Shown in pieces: positions 11,849 through 23,914 of a DNA stretch of 64,000 nt. The translations under genes and the position numbers were made by a program. The notes below the pieces were generated by a model. It did no database searches. It saw only the letters and a list, made by a program, of their open reading frames with translations, and had not been told where the DNA came from. Location of the stretch: NCBI RefSeq assembly GCF_003369915.1, contig NW_022881614.1:6097001-6161000 (forward strand). The letters run 5' to 3'. Within the stretch, counting starts at the first letter, position 1. Every line of letters begins with the position of its first letter. Origin of the DNA: Drosophila miranda. Lineage: Eukaryota; Arthropoda; Insecta; Diptera; Drosophilidae.

Positions 11849-13035
11849 CTACTTTCTTATTCGTATAATGATCGTGAACAGGGAGTATCCCATTTTAAGG
11901 GTCGAGAAGAATGTGTCCAAATGAATGCGTAACATGCCACCGGCAATCGCTGTGCTCTGCTTTAGCGATCGCTCCACAAAGAACATCATCTTCCGCTTGA
12001 AGCTCCTGCTGTGGCCAATCGCAGCTGAAGGCGGCGTAGTGGAGGCGTCCAAACCAGAACTCGTTGTCGGTGCCAAAGTAGCAGGAGAGGAAAATCTGGA
12101 GGGGCATAGCGAGGGCATAGAAGATGAGATACATTCGAGCCATGGGCTCGCTTACATAAAACACGAGAGCCGCAATGCTGATGCAGACATTCAGAGCGGT
12201 GACCGTGAATTGGATGAACATTGGCACCGACATGAGTCTCTCAATGCACCTGAAGAGTCTGTAAAAGCAAGGAGAATGAGAAAGTGGTAATAGTCCTTTC
12301 GGTTGGTACCCACTCGAGCAAGCGCTTGTGATCGGTGATGCAGTCCTCCAGCTGCTTCTCTGCATCAATGGATGGATCCCTGCCAATCTCCTCGAAGCGG
12401 GAGTAGAGCATCTTCACGTGAGACGAGATTAGGCAGAGCACCACCGCCGGAAAGCAATCACTGACATAGTTCTGCAAGAGTTGAAAGGAGATGCCAACAA
12501 TCTGGTAGACATTGGCCATGTAGTAGTTCCTCGTGGAGGTTAACCAATCGAATGGGAAATAGGCGGGGTACATAAGGCCCCGCTGCTCCTTATACAGGAA
12601 CGACAGCTCGGCAAAGAGACCACACGGCATGTAGATGCCAATGAAGACATACAGGACTTGGAGTTGGAGCTTCACATTGCCGTAGATTGCACGCTACTTT
12701 TTCCCACGCACTCACTCATCCAGCAGCCGCAGGAGCTGCTCCATCCGTGCCACCTTGTCGATATTGTAGGCGTAGATGAGACACTTGGCGGAGCAGGCGA
12801 GACACGTCACAAAGGTCGTTAGATTGAGGATGTCCTCGGTGAGGGTGCGGTTGCGAAAGAGCGACAGGGCCAAGTGGAGCGGATAGCCGACTGTGACCAT
12901 CACATTGGCCAGAACACTGAGGCAGACGTAGAGGCTACGCCAGGACTGAACTCGCTTGTGGGCCACTCCGAGTATCCACCATGCTGTCCAGTGGCTTTTG
13001 ATGAAGCTCAAACTGTCGATGCCTTCCTTTGGCAT
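11849..13035 (-). pseudogene. odorant receptor (Or family, 7tm_6), disrupted
   Basis: The minus strand encodes a seven-transmembrane insect odorant receptor. Exon 1 starts at 13035 (MPKEGIDSLSFIKSHWTAWW). Hydrophobic segments follow, then LMYPAYFPFDW, QLLQNYVSDCFPAVVLCLISSHV and, near the C-terminus, the family signature region (GYSLFTIIIRIRK, stop 11849). A clean 55-nt intron (GTGGGT at 12313, CAG at 12259, phase 2) joins two conserved exons. Problems: after LLRLLDE at about 12716, a strong donor (GA/GTGAGT) is followed only about 20 nt later by coding sequence with two in-frame stops, so most of intron 1 and some extracellular-loop codons seem deleted. Near 12020 the frame shifts by one base before FKRKMMFFVERS. 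Total length is about 370 codons against 380-400 usual. In life the protein would form an odour-gated channel with Orco in sensory neuron dendrites. Motifs recall the Or2a/Or33/Or59a group; I do not assign an orthologue. Confidence 0.8.
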
Positions 13036-15452
13036 GGCTGCTCTTTGCTTTCTAAATGTTCCTTTCGGATTATGCTTGTTTTTATACACATATGGATGTG
13101 CACACACCTACCCAACAGGCGTCTGTCCTCGCTACTGGCCTTTCTCTAATTATGTAATTATGGTCGCGTGGTCGTATCAATTACAAATTATCACCGGTGC
13201 CACCTGCCGCTTGAGTTTTGGATTCCCAGCGAGCGGAATCCCATTTAAAATTCCCTCTGACAAATGGCTACCAGAGTTACTATTTTTCCAACATTTAAAA
13301 CTATTTCCCTCTTTGATGGCCAAAAATTCGCTATAGCTCTAACAAAAAGCTGCAAATGGCACCGAATGCAAATGAAATGTCACATTATTTTATAGTTTTC
13401 AGAGGGGGCTTCTCGTCCCTCATTTCTGATGCTGATGCCTTTCATAATAAATGAAACTGACACAAAATCGGAATGATTCGTTTAGCGGCGGCTCCTGCTG
13501 CTTCTGTCAGCGGTTTTTGCAACATCAAAATTTTCGCTGAAAAGTAGGCTACAGAATTTATGGCTGACTCCCAGGCACTTGCCACACTGCCACAACTGGG
13601 ATCAAATTATTCGCTTGCTTTATATTCTCTCTCGCTCCATCGAGTGATGTGTGGATGGTGCAGCAATTAGCAAGCCCACGCAGGCCACCAAAAAAACATG
13701 TTGCCATATTGCTGACAGCGCACCATAAATTGTTGCACGTTGAAATGGCACACACACATATGCATAAAACAGGCCTAAAAATAAAAAAAGGCACTCCATT
13801 ACAGAGCCAGAGCGTGCGTATAGTAATTCATGGCTGTGAGCCAGTCACCAGTCCTCGTCCCCGACCAATCTAATGTCTTAATAGTTGCATGTGGCATCTA
13901 CGCTGACACTGCCACATGGATACAAAAAATACTGTGCACAACAATATTTTTCATACGGATTGTTTAAGCCCTAACCCAATTACGACGGAACGGATGTGCA
14001 GGGCAGATCCCACCGCTAAATCCCTCGTATGCGAAGCCCTCCATTTGTAGCGGAAACACATTCCCAACCATCTCTGCCCGAGAGTCGAGTGGCATAAAAT
14101 GATGCATGACGATGCTCCCCTCTTTCCCATCTATTCAAGCGGCCGGTTGCACAAAAGCCAGTTTCATATCGGAGGAACGGAACGGAACGCGTTGTTTGTC
14201 TAACACAACGCAGCTGCTGCTGCTGCTGCCGCTGTCAGCGAGCAAGAACGACAACAATGTAATTATCATAATTAAAAGGCTGCCCCCTGTCACCAAAAAA
14301 AAAGCCCCATCCATGCAACCCGCAACCACGAGAATGGGGGCGAGAAAAGGTGCACAGCGGCCATGAATTTCCTATTAAAAGCTGCTCCCCAAACGACTGC
14401 GGAGGCTGGCGAGGGACGGTGCATGCTGGGGCTGGGGCTGGGGCAGCCCCTGCCGTGGGATGGAAGACCGGAGGTGGTGGATGCAGGTTGGTGGATGGGA
14501 CTGCAGCTGCATAATTGAGGTAGTTTCACTAATTGTAAAACGTTGCGCATTAATTGCGTCTACAGCGTTGCGCATTTTGTGGCTTGGCACTCGTGAGTCG
14601 CCTCCAATCGCCCTAAACACCCATTAGACACCCCTCATCACCATTTTCCTGGGAGAGTGGAAACAAGAAACTATGATGATGACGTTCTTCCTCAGTTTTC
14701 TTCATCTTATGAGACGCGTACGTGTTGTTTTTGTTGTTCAAGAGAGCTGCTGCTGCACCTGCTGTATGCGTTCTTATCAGTGATTCTTATGATCGAGGAA
14801 AAACTCACCACACGAATGCCGGACGCCGCTCAACAGCTGGCGAACTGAAGTATTCTGCTTCGTTCTGCGCAGGACCTGGAAGATATCGAAAAATATCGAA
14901 TACAGCAGTTATATATCTAAATTCCTTAATGTATGATAAAAATGTTAATCAATGAAACTTTGCATTGGAGGTAGTTGCAGCTGCCTCCGGTTGTTCCCAC
15001 AGGACATGACACTGAAAATGCACGCAACAGTTTTCTTTCCACAGAGCGGCTTATCACAACAAGAATTGCCGCTTCCAGGCTAATCAGAAAAATCGATGGA
15101 AGTGGAAACACACAAAGAGGAAGAGAGAGAGAGAGAGAGACAAAGAGAGAACACTAACCTGCCTCAATAGCAGCAGTCAGAGGTACGGCTTTCACTTTTA
15201 CCCCCCTGCCCCATCAGCACACAATGGCACGATGCTCCACAGACCCACATGGACGAGAACGAAGATGATTCGTGACCGTCGAGTCGGTTCGTTCTCTGGC
15301 TCGTACTAGGGGCTCGTGTCGGGGTGTGGTGAGTTTTGAGAAGCCGCCACCGAATGTGGCACTAAATGAAGCTCGAGTTCGGATGGCGGCAATTATTGCG
15401 TGTGCAGAACGAACATGCGAACGGGCGAACCCAAAGGAAGAGATTCCAGCTG
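13036..15452. other. host non-coding DNA
   Basis: No supported gene. It contains a CTG-rich patch at about 14211-14240 and a GA microsatellite at 15121-15140. Short ORFs on both strands look like chance. Confidence 0.5.
15121..15151 (+). repeat. GA microsatellite
   Basis: An alternating GA run of about 20 bases is followed by CAAAGAGAGAAC. Such runs can bind GAGA factor or CLAMP in Drosophila, but nothing else here argues for function. Confidence 0.7.
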
Positions 15453-16579
15453 AAAACGAGGGGGAACGTTGTGAGTTGCTGCGGACACCGCAACTCTACG
15501 GTTATACCCGATACTAAGTCAGTATGGCTCTCCTCCGGCAGACGCCGCTAATATTAAACGACACGACAAAGAGTGCGTGCGAGAGAGACAGAAAATCAGT
15601 CTGAGCGTGACGTCGGGCGCTGCGTGGCCACTGCAAATTGATTTCTTGCTTTTGGCTACAAAAACGATCCGATCTGATCCAGATTCAGCAATCTGATAGA
15701 TATGGTCATTATCTATGATTCTGCGTTTTTAGTTTTCTCGAATGTGCAATATTGTGGATGCAACAGATTTTCGTCCTTTGTGTGGGCGGAAGGGGGTGGG
15801 GCGAAATTTTGAGATACACGTTTTATAGTGAGATCTAACAGAAGTGCGGATACCAAATTTGGTTACTCTAGCCTTAATTGTCTCTGAGATTTGTGGATGC
15901 CCCAGATTTTCGTCCTTTGCGGGGCGGAAGGGGGTGTGGCGAAATTTGGACACGAAACGGTCAAGGTCAGATATCACAGAAGTGTGGATACCAAATTTGG
16001 TTGCTCTGGCTCTTATAGGTTCTGAGATCCTTGAACTCATATTTTGCAATTGACAAAACCGACCATGAAACCTGTGTGTTAGAGAGAGACAGAGCGAGAA
16101 AGAATGAAATTGTTTTCTTGATTCTGGCTATAATAATTATACGATCTGGTTGAGATTTTACACTCTAGAACATATAGTCATCCTCTACGATTCTGCGTAG
16201 AGTTTTAACGTATCTTTAAAAATGTGGATGCCACAGATTTTCGTCCTTTGTGGGGGCGGAAGTGGGCGGGGTGAAGTTTTGAAATATTTTTGTAGCAGTG
16301 ACATATCACAGAAGTCTGGATCCAAAACATCGTTGCTCTAGCTCTTATAGTCTTTGAGCACTAGGCGCTGAAGGGGACGGACAGACGGACGGACGGACGG
16401 ACGGACAGACGGACAAGACGGACAGACAGACAGGGCTCAATCGACTCGGCTATTGATGCTGATCAAGAATATATATACTTTATGGGGTCGGAAACGATTC
16501 CTTCTGGACGTTACACACATCCACTTTTACCACAAATCTAATATACCCCAATACTCATTTTGAGTATCGTGTATAAAAA
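15453..16579 (-). mobile_element. DINE-1/ISY-type Helentron, copy B (complete, reverse)
   Basis: Read on the minus strand, this copy starts TTTTTATACACGATACTC (right edge 16579) and ends in the same GAGTTG...CAACTC hairpin and AACGTTCCCCCTCGTTTT (left edge 15453). The full internal order matches copies A and D: the GATCAGCATCAATAGCC core, the TCCG microsatellite, and the TTCCGCCCC blocks. It has a few point differences, for example TATACACG instead of TATACCCG at the start. Its ends agree with those of A and D, which fixes the element borders. Confidence 0.85.
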
Positions 16580-19096
16580 GGGGCGGGGGACGGGGCGGAC
16601 AGGCGCGCCGACTACTCCCCTTAATTCCAAACTAAATTAGTTATGATTGTGGCGTGTTAAACATTAATTAACTCATCCTGATTGCGGTGTGGCGACCAAG
16701 CAAATCAATTATTTAAGCGCTTTTAAATGCTTCCACAAACCTGATTGACAGAGAGAGGCATGCCACGTGAATTGGCGAACACACAACCGTTAATTGCCCT
16801 GGATTAACTGTGCTTTAAGCATCAGAAGAGCAAACGAGCTGAAAGGTTATTTAGCTATCCATCTCCACGAGTATGAAATTCCTTTTATTACCTAGGATCT
16901 ACTATATTATTCACAAATCACAGCAGAAACTCTAGACGAGGAGGAGGAGAGGAGAGCAAACAAAAGGAGACTGCCTCCGAGAAGATTGTCTTGGCCACGT
17001 CAAAGAAATAGAAGGAATGCAATTCCCGCCGGAGGCAGAGGTCGTGGTGGGTGAATGGTAAAATTATTGCCATCGAATGGCAAAGTTGAAATACGAGCTA
17101 TGCAGCAGAATGCCTGTCCACCGTCTTTTCCTTTTTCTCCTCTACTTTCTCCTTCTTTTCCTGAAGATGATTTGTGACTTCTTTGTTCGATTTCTGTCTT
17201 CGCTGCTTGTTGCCTGCAGGTGCCTCAGGTGAGGCTTCCTTAAGGCCTTGTCTGCGAATGAAACCCGAGCAAAACGGCAACAATTGCTGCGGTTCTATAG
17301 AAACAAGTGTACGGGATGACAGGGAGTGGGAGGGAGTCTGGTTTTATTGGAGATTGTGGATTGGGATTGCACGCTCGTCCTTTCAGAAACTTGTTTGGCC
17401 AAGTGTCGTTACCAACTTTATTGTTTCTGCTACGGCCATTTCTGCTTCTGGTTCCGCCACTGCAGCAAGGGTTGTCCCCCGGTTGTCCGGTAAAAGTGAG
17501 TTATGGGCGACAGTTGTCAGCGCCTTGCGACGCAACGACACAACTTTCAAGCTACCGCCTATAGAGAGATCTCCGGCACTGAATCAAATTGCAAGGAGCA
17601 GCAGTCAGCAGTCGGCAGCTGCACAAAACTTAAGTAAGGAATACCGCCTTCTAGCCTGATATCTGCACAACTTTCGTCTTCCACGAGGCCCGACCTTCAG
17701 CTCCAATTGAAGCTCAAAAACTTCAGTTACACCCAAGACTCAAGGTTGACAGCTGAATGCAGACTTTGAACAAGGACACGCGCGCGAAAATTGTCATCTT
17801 ATATTGCTGTGTGTCTCGCCTTTTTATACCCTTTTTCTCTCACTGACACACAAAAGACAATGCCATAGAGGCTGATGGGGGTGTCGTGGCAGGGCAAAAG
17901 ACAAGCATTTCACCGTCACTTGGCTGACAATTCGTGCGTGTTGGGGACGTTGGTGTTGGCCCCCCCATCCCAGTTGTCACCAGTTGTCATCTCCGTACCT
18001 TAAAGCTAAAAATTCACATTTTTGGCTCGGGTGTGCACGAATGAGGGGTGGGAAAAAACGAGAATGAGAACGAAAGCAAAAGTGAAGTCTAATTTTGTAC
18101 GAGATATAAATAGGACTTGTTCTCACTCTCTCACTTGTTCTCCTTTGCTTTTATTAATTTACGAGCTGCGATAAAAGCGAAACCAAATGGAAATGACCCA
18201 TGGCCTCGAGGCTCGAGGCTCCAGGGAGTTGTCTCTCGATATGAGAACTGCATGAGCCGGTGGGAGTCTATAAACCGCGCCGCTCAGAGAGCTCTGACAT
18301 TTACCTGTTTTTAGGCCCTGGCACGTCCTCGCCAACAGCTCGCACCCTGCCTCGCCCCACTTTCGCCCCCGCTATTGACTCTACCAATCATCTACCACGC
18401 GGAGAGACATTTCACGTTCAAGGTCTCGGAAAATTGATTGACATAGCCAGGAAATTAAAATCGGAGCACTCGGGGCTTGCCTTTTTCCTCAGCTTTAAGT
18501 TTCAACATTTTTCTGCCACTACAGCTCCAGCACAAAATTGTGGCTCAAAATCGTGCCGAACTTGATATTGGTTAAGCAGATGGGAAAGCAATCGGTCCGC
18601 GCATTGGAAGCCATTATGAAAGTTGGGTTTGATTACTTATACATGATAGAACACGAGTGCGAGCGGCTAACCACAGCGACACAGCGCGCTGCAGCGGCAG
18701 AGTCAGAGTCGTGCATGATGATCGGCTCGGCCACAAAAAGAATGTTGCCATAAATCACATTACACAGCAAAAAAGGGAAAATCCGTACAGGCGAATCCAA
18801 GGGGGAAGTGTTATTGATGAGCATTTAACTTATTTTCGTATTTCCGTTTGCCTGGTGTTGGCTTTAAAATTTCGACGCGGATGGCGTCATCGCCATTTGG
18901 ATCTTTACGAGGCCTGCTTATGATTCCCTACGCTTGTCGATAATTTAGTTAATAGTTTCAGTACGATTCTGTTTGTGCTTACTCGAGCGCTTTTCTATGC
19001 GGTCATTCAACAACGATGCGGGTGGGGGTGGGTGAAATGGGATTTCTGGGGATCTCTGCTTGATGAGGCCGCTGCCTCTGGTGATTTGCCTTTCGA
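16580..19096. other. host non-coding DNA
   Basis: No supported gene. A polypurine stretch at about 17130-17170 (minus) gives a Lys/Glu-rich frame without other support. Confidence 0.5.
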
Positions 19097-19784
19097 TACG
19101 AGAAAACCAAAGACTACAGAATCTGAATTGGATGGTATTATTATTAGAGCCAGCATCATGAAAACAATTTCATTTTTTCTCGCCCTGTCTCTCTCTAACA
19201 CACACGTAGCATAGCCGGCTTTGCTTAGAGTAAAACATTAGCGCCTAGATCTCAGAGACATACTCCTAATATATCGGACCGAGACGAGTTTGTTTCAAAA
19301 TTTCGCCACACCGCCTTCCGCCCCCGCAATGGACGAAAATCTGGGAATATTCACAAATCTCAGAGACAATTAACGCTAGAGTAACCAAATTTTGGTATCC
19401 GCACTCCTGTTAGATCTCATAAAACGTATATCTCAGAGATTCGCCCCACCCCCTTCCGCCCCCACAAAGGACGAAAATCTGTTGCATCCACAATATTGAA
19501 GATACGAAAAAACTAAAAACGCAGAATCATAGATAATGACCATATCTATCTGGATCTGGATCAGATCGGATCATTTTTATAGCCAATAGGAACAAATCAA
19601 TTTGCAGTTGTTACGCAGCGCCCGACGTCACGCTCAGACTGATTTTCTGTCTCTCTCGCACGCACTCTTTGTCGTGTCGTTCAATATTAGCGGCGTCTGC
19701 CGGAGGAGAGCCATACTGACTAAGTATCGGGTATAAATGTAGAGTTGCGGTGTCCGCAGCAACTCACAACGTTCCCTCTCGTTT
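19097..19784 (+). mobile_element. DINE-1/ISY-type Helentron, copy C (5'-truncated)
   Basis: Similarity to copy D begins at about 19097 (GATACGAGAAAACC) and continues to the common 3' end (CACAACGTTCCCTCTCGTTT at 19784), with internal deletions. The 5' terminal repeat, the GATCAGCAT core and the TCCG microsatellite are missing. The 3' hairpin and AGTATCGGGTATA repeat are intact. Confidence 0.8.
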
Positions 19785-22700
19785 ATATTTATGCTTTCTC
19801 TGTTTATGTTTTTTTTTTTTGTATAAAGTTCCTTTGGCCAATTTATGGCTACACAGTTTGTCCGTTAGGAAGCCCTTTAAAGCAAAACTTCCATAGGCCC
19901 TGCAATAACAATGGAAAATGTTAAAGTGGCGTTCCACATGGCGTATAAGTTATTATACAATCGGCATTCGGCATTCAGCATTGTATTTGGTGGCTAGACA
20001 TTGTCTGGCTTTTGAATTTATTGGCCAGCCATGTGCCAAGGTCAATGCTTAAGACAAATATAGAACATAATTCGACGGACTTTTGGGGCACTCATTAAGC
20101 ATCCTTCACACTGCTCGGGATCGAAGTCTCTCTTCGATTTGCTTAAATTGTATTCACTTTTATTTAACGGCCTCAAAAATGATCTGAAATTTAAATTTCG
20201 CTCCCCGCATCGGCTTCGGTTTCGGCTCCTGCGGCTGCTGCCGCTCATAATGATGAAAAATTAGAAAAAAAAAAATTCAAATCCCACATGAATCAGAAGT
20301 TGAATCACATCGAAAGTATTAGTACTTTTAAGTACATTGATTTTTGCATTCGTGACTCGTGGCTACTTATTAAATATTATACAATTCATGGTAAACGGAA
20401 AGCATAATTAATATAATCAATTTTTAGAAAAGTTCCTCGAACAGCGAACGGCTTGCGGCCGTAGATCCATCCACGTGCCGCCACCTTTAGCGGTGCTAAA
20501 CGTAAATGTAAATGTTATGTACGCAAAAGTTTTGTTTGTATTGTAATTGCGGTTATAAATTTCCCTTCAAATAAACAGTTTAACGTTGGGCTTGGCCTTT
20601 GGATGGAGTTTGGGTTCGGTTTCGTCTTCGAGTTCGGTTCGATTCTGTTCTCTTTCCGGGGGAGAGAGAGGGGTCCTGGATTAGGACTACAGCTCCATTT
20701 TATTGCGATTGCCGCCTGGCTGACTGGTTACTGCCTCGAGTGTGTGGCACACACGACCTGGCCTGGGAGTCTGTAACTGTGTGCAATTTATGCGCTCACG
20801 TATAAATAGAATTGATTTTTCTTAAGCATCGCATATATTTTACCTACTGCCAGGTGATTTAATGTCTGGCGACATAATCTGCCATTTGCCACTCGCTTCC
20901 CTGCCATCACGTACTAGACAGAGACTCTCTCATACATACATATGTGTACGTGAATATATCTGAGTCTTGTCTCTGTCTTTAAGCTTCGTTCAAATCCGAA
21001 CCAATTTTCATAAGCTTCCATTATGCGTAAAGCGGTAGAATAAACAATGAACAATACACACACATACACACACCCACGCAATCCCTCACACATGGCTAAA
21101 GGTATATGCCATATGGGGATCCGCGTCGCATGCTTACAGCAGAAGCAATTATGTAAAAATAATACGCGAAATATTTGTCTCCTACCTTCTCTTCCATTCC
21201 CTTCACGAAACGAAACGAAACGAAGTTGAGCTCCTGGTTTATCGCCTCCCATGCATATTTGGATGAACTGTTCTTTGGACCCAGATTAACATCAGATCCT
21301 AGAACATAGATTTTTCCGGGAGTTGGTTAAAACGTTTGAAGCAGAAAATCAGTGAAAATATCTTATCGTTCAGTTGCAAACACTTAACCAAAACCAGGGG
21401 ATTTTCAAGTCTAATGCCAGAAGTAATACACTGTACATCCCTTTTCAATTCCTTGATTAAAGAACCGAAACTGTAATACTTAATACTTGCTTTAAAGGAA
21501 ATAGTACACCTAAATGTGCTATGTGTGAGGGGCGCTGCTTTGAGCTCCACTTCCACATCTAGATCCACTCGTCGAAGCTTAAATAATACAGCGCACAAAC
21601 ACCTACACACGAAAATAGAGAGCCAAAAGATGGAGACAAACAGACAAACAGATAAATAAATAAAGAACCGGACGCAAGCATCGGAACCTAGAGAGATGGA
21701 ACCGACGCGACGGTTAAATCCACAAATGGAAGCTAATGAAGGAAGCAGTTTTCCTCAAAAGCAAAAGAAGAAAGAGAGTAGCTTTCCCTCAACCATCAAC
21801 CATTCGACTGTTGCCTGTCTTTTGGCTTTTGCAATATTTATTTTCATAAATTCTCAAAGCGTGTTTGCCAGCTCATAAAAACGCAGTGTGTACTCTCGCA
21901 GACACGCACACACGGAATTCCCTGCCCCGTTGCCATTTTTATCTCCCTCTTCCGCCTTGGCACGAATCCTCGTACGAATACTTGTACTCTCACAAGAGGG
22001 AAGCCAAGTGCCCAAGTGGCTCATAATCTGAGCAATTTGATTGCGTTTTATGTGATTTTTGTTGCTGGTATTAGTGGCTTTAAAGAACACACCCCAGATC
22101 CCCAGGTTGAGGAGTGTGTGCCTGTGTGCCTGCATCAGTGGCTGTCTGCATCATTTGTATGCAAATTGAAAGCATCTTCTTTGACTCTCATACATAACTG
22201 AGTTGCTGCATATGCACATGAGGCCTGCCTTTGAAACCAAGTTTGCCCTCATTCTGTTTAAATTTGAGATTAAATTCAAATTGAAATCAATCGAATTGTC
22301 GACAGCACCTGACTGGGCTGAAAATTAATGAGTTTTGACCGAAATCAATTACGTTTCCATGGTATTAAATCATACGAAATTATACGACCAGCCCCCGCTC
22401 CCTCTGCCTCCTTCAGTCATTGGGGGGACCGAGCAAAAAATTATCCAATTTAAAAGTCAAATGTCATTTTTCGGGCTTACTTTTTTCTCTCTTTCTGTTG
22501 ATGTTGTTTGTTTGGCGCCAATGCCAGCAGCAGCAAATAATGTGAGTTACCTAACAAAGGTGATGGTGGCTCTTTTGACGAAATGGAAATGGAGATGACG
22601 GCTGACGTGTCGCTTTTCCATTCCTGCTGCTAAATTTCCGACTACCCTATCCCAAGAGTGTGCTGGCTTCATCCATAAATTGGCTGCACGCGGAAGATGG

Positions 22701-22856
22701 TATTTCCTGTAAAAAAATGGTTTTCGAAGCAATGAATGTTACTGCTGTTCCATTCGGCTGTGTGCACATCCTGGCTCTAATATAACATATAATATGCTTA
22801 TGGTTCTTCTTAGAGTATCCATCGAAATGTTTGGGATTCTTAGAACAACCGGTATG
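19785..22856. other. host non-coding DNA
   Basis: No supported gene. It contains a CA-rich run at about 21055-21080. Short frames on both strands lack domains. Confidence 0.5.
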
Positions 22857-23914
22857 TTTTTATACCCGATACTCAAAATGAGTATTGGGGTATATTAGAT
22901 TTGTGGTAAAAGTGGATGTGTGTAACGTCCAGAAGGAATCGTTTCCGACCCCATAAAGTATATATATTCTTGATCAGCATCAACAGCCGAGTCGATTGAG
23001 CCCTGTCTGTCTGTCCGTCTGTCCGTCCGTCCGTCTGTCCGTCTGTCCGTCCCCTTCAGCGCCTAGTGCTCAAAGACTATAAGAGCTAGAGCAACGATGT
23101 TTTGGATCCAGACTTCTGTGATATGTCACTGCTACAAAAATATTTCAAAACTTCGCCCCGCCCACTTCCGCCCCCACAAAGGACGAAAATCTGTGGCATC
23201 CACAATTTTAAAGATATGAGAAAACCAAAAACGTAGAATTGTAGAGAATTGACCTTATCTTTAAGACTGCGGAATCCGAATTGGATCGTATTATTATTAT
23301 AGCCAGCATCAAGAAAACAATTTCATTTTTTCTCGCCCTGTCTCTCTCTAACACACACGTAGCATAGGCGGCTTTGCTTAGAGTAAAACATTAGCGCCTA
23401 GATCTCAGAGACTACAAAAGCTAGAGCAACCAAATTTGGTATCCACACTCCTAATATATCGGACCGAGACGAGTTTGTTTCAAAATTTCGACACACCCCC
23501 TTCCGCCCCCGCAAAGGACGAAAATCTGGGGATATTCAAAAATCTCAGAGACTATTAAGGCTAGAGTAACCAAATTTGGTATCCGCACTCCTGTTAGATC
23601 TTACTATAAAACGTGTATCTCAAAATTTCGCCCCACCCCCTTCCGCCTACACAAAGATAATGACCATATCTATCAGATTGCTGAATCTGGATCAGATCAG
23701 ATAATTTTTATAGCCAATAGGAACAAATAAATTTGCAGTGGCTAGGCAGCGCCCGACGTCACGCTCAGACTGATTTTCTGTCTCTCTCGCACGCACTCTT
23801 TGTCGTGTCGTTTAATATTAGCGGCGTCTGCCGGAGGAGAGCCATACTGACTTAGTATCGGGTATAACCGTAGAGTTGCGGTGTCCGCAGCAACTCACAA
23901 CGTTCCCCCTCGTT
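22857..23914 (+). mobile_element. DINE-1/ISY-type Helentron, copy D (complete)
   Basis: Begins TTTTTATACCCGATACTC and ends CACAACGTTCCCCCTCGTTT. It has the subterminal inverted repeat TATACCCGATACT/AGTATCGGGTATA, the TCCG microsatellite and the 3' hairpin. It is nearly identical to copy A over the first 350 bases. It shares with copy C the derived block (CATTTTTTCTCGCCCTGTCTCTCTCTAACACACACGTAGCATA), so C and D come from one subfamily while A and B form another. Confidence 0.85.

Noticed and set aside
12241..12675. odorant receptor exon 2 read as a separate gene
   Set aside because: Its end (after DHKRLLEW) is readthrough into a 55-nt intron; it belongs to the receptor.
17098..17283. Lys/Glu-rich minus-strand frame
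   Set aside because: Produced by a polypurine tract; no domain and no splice context.
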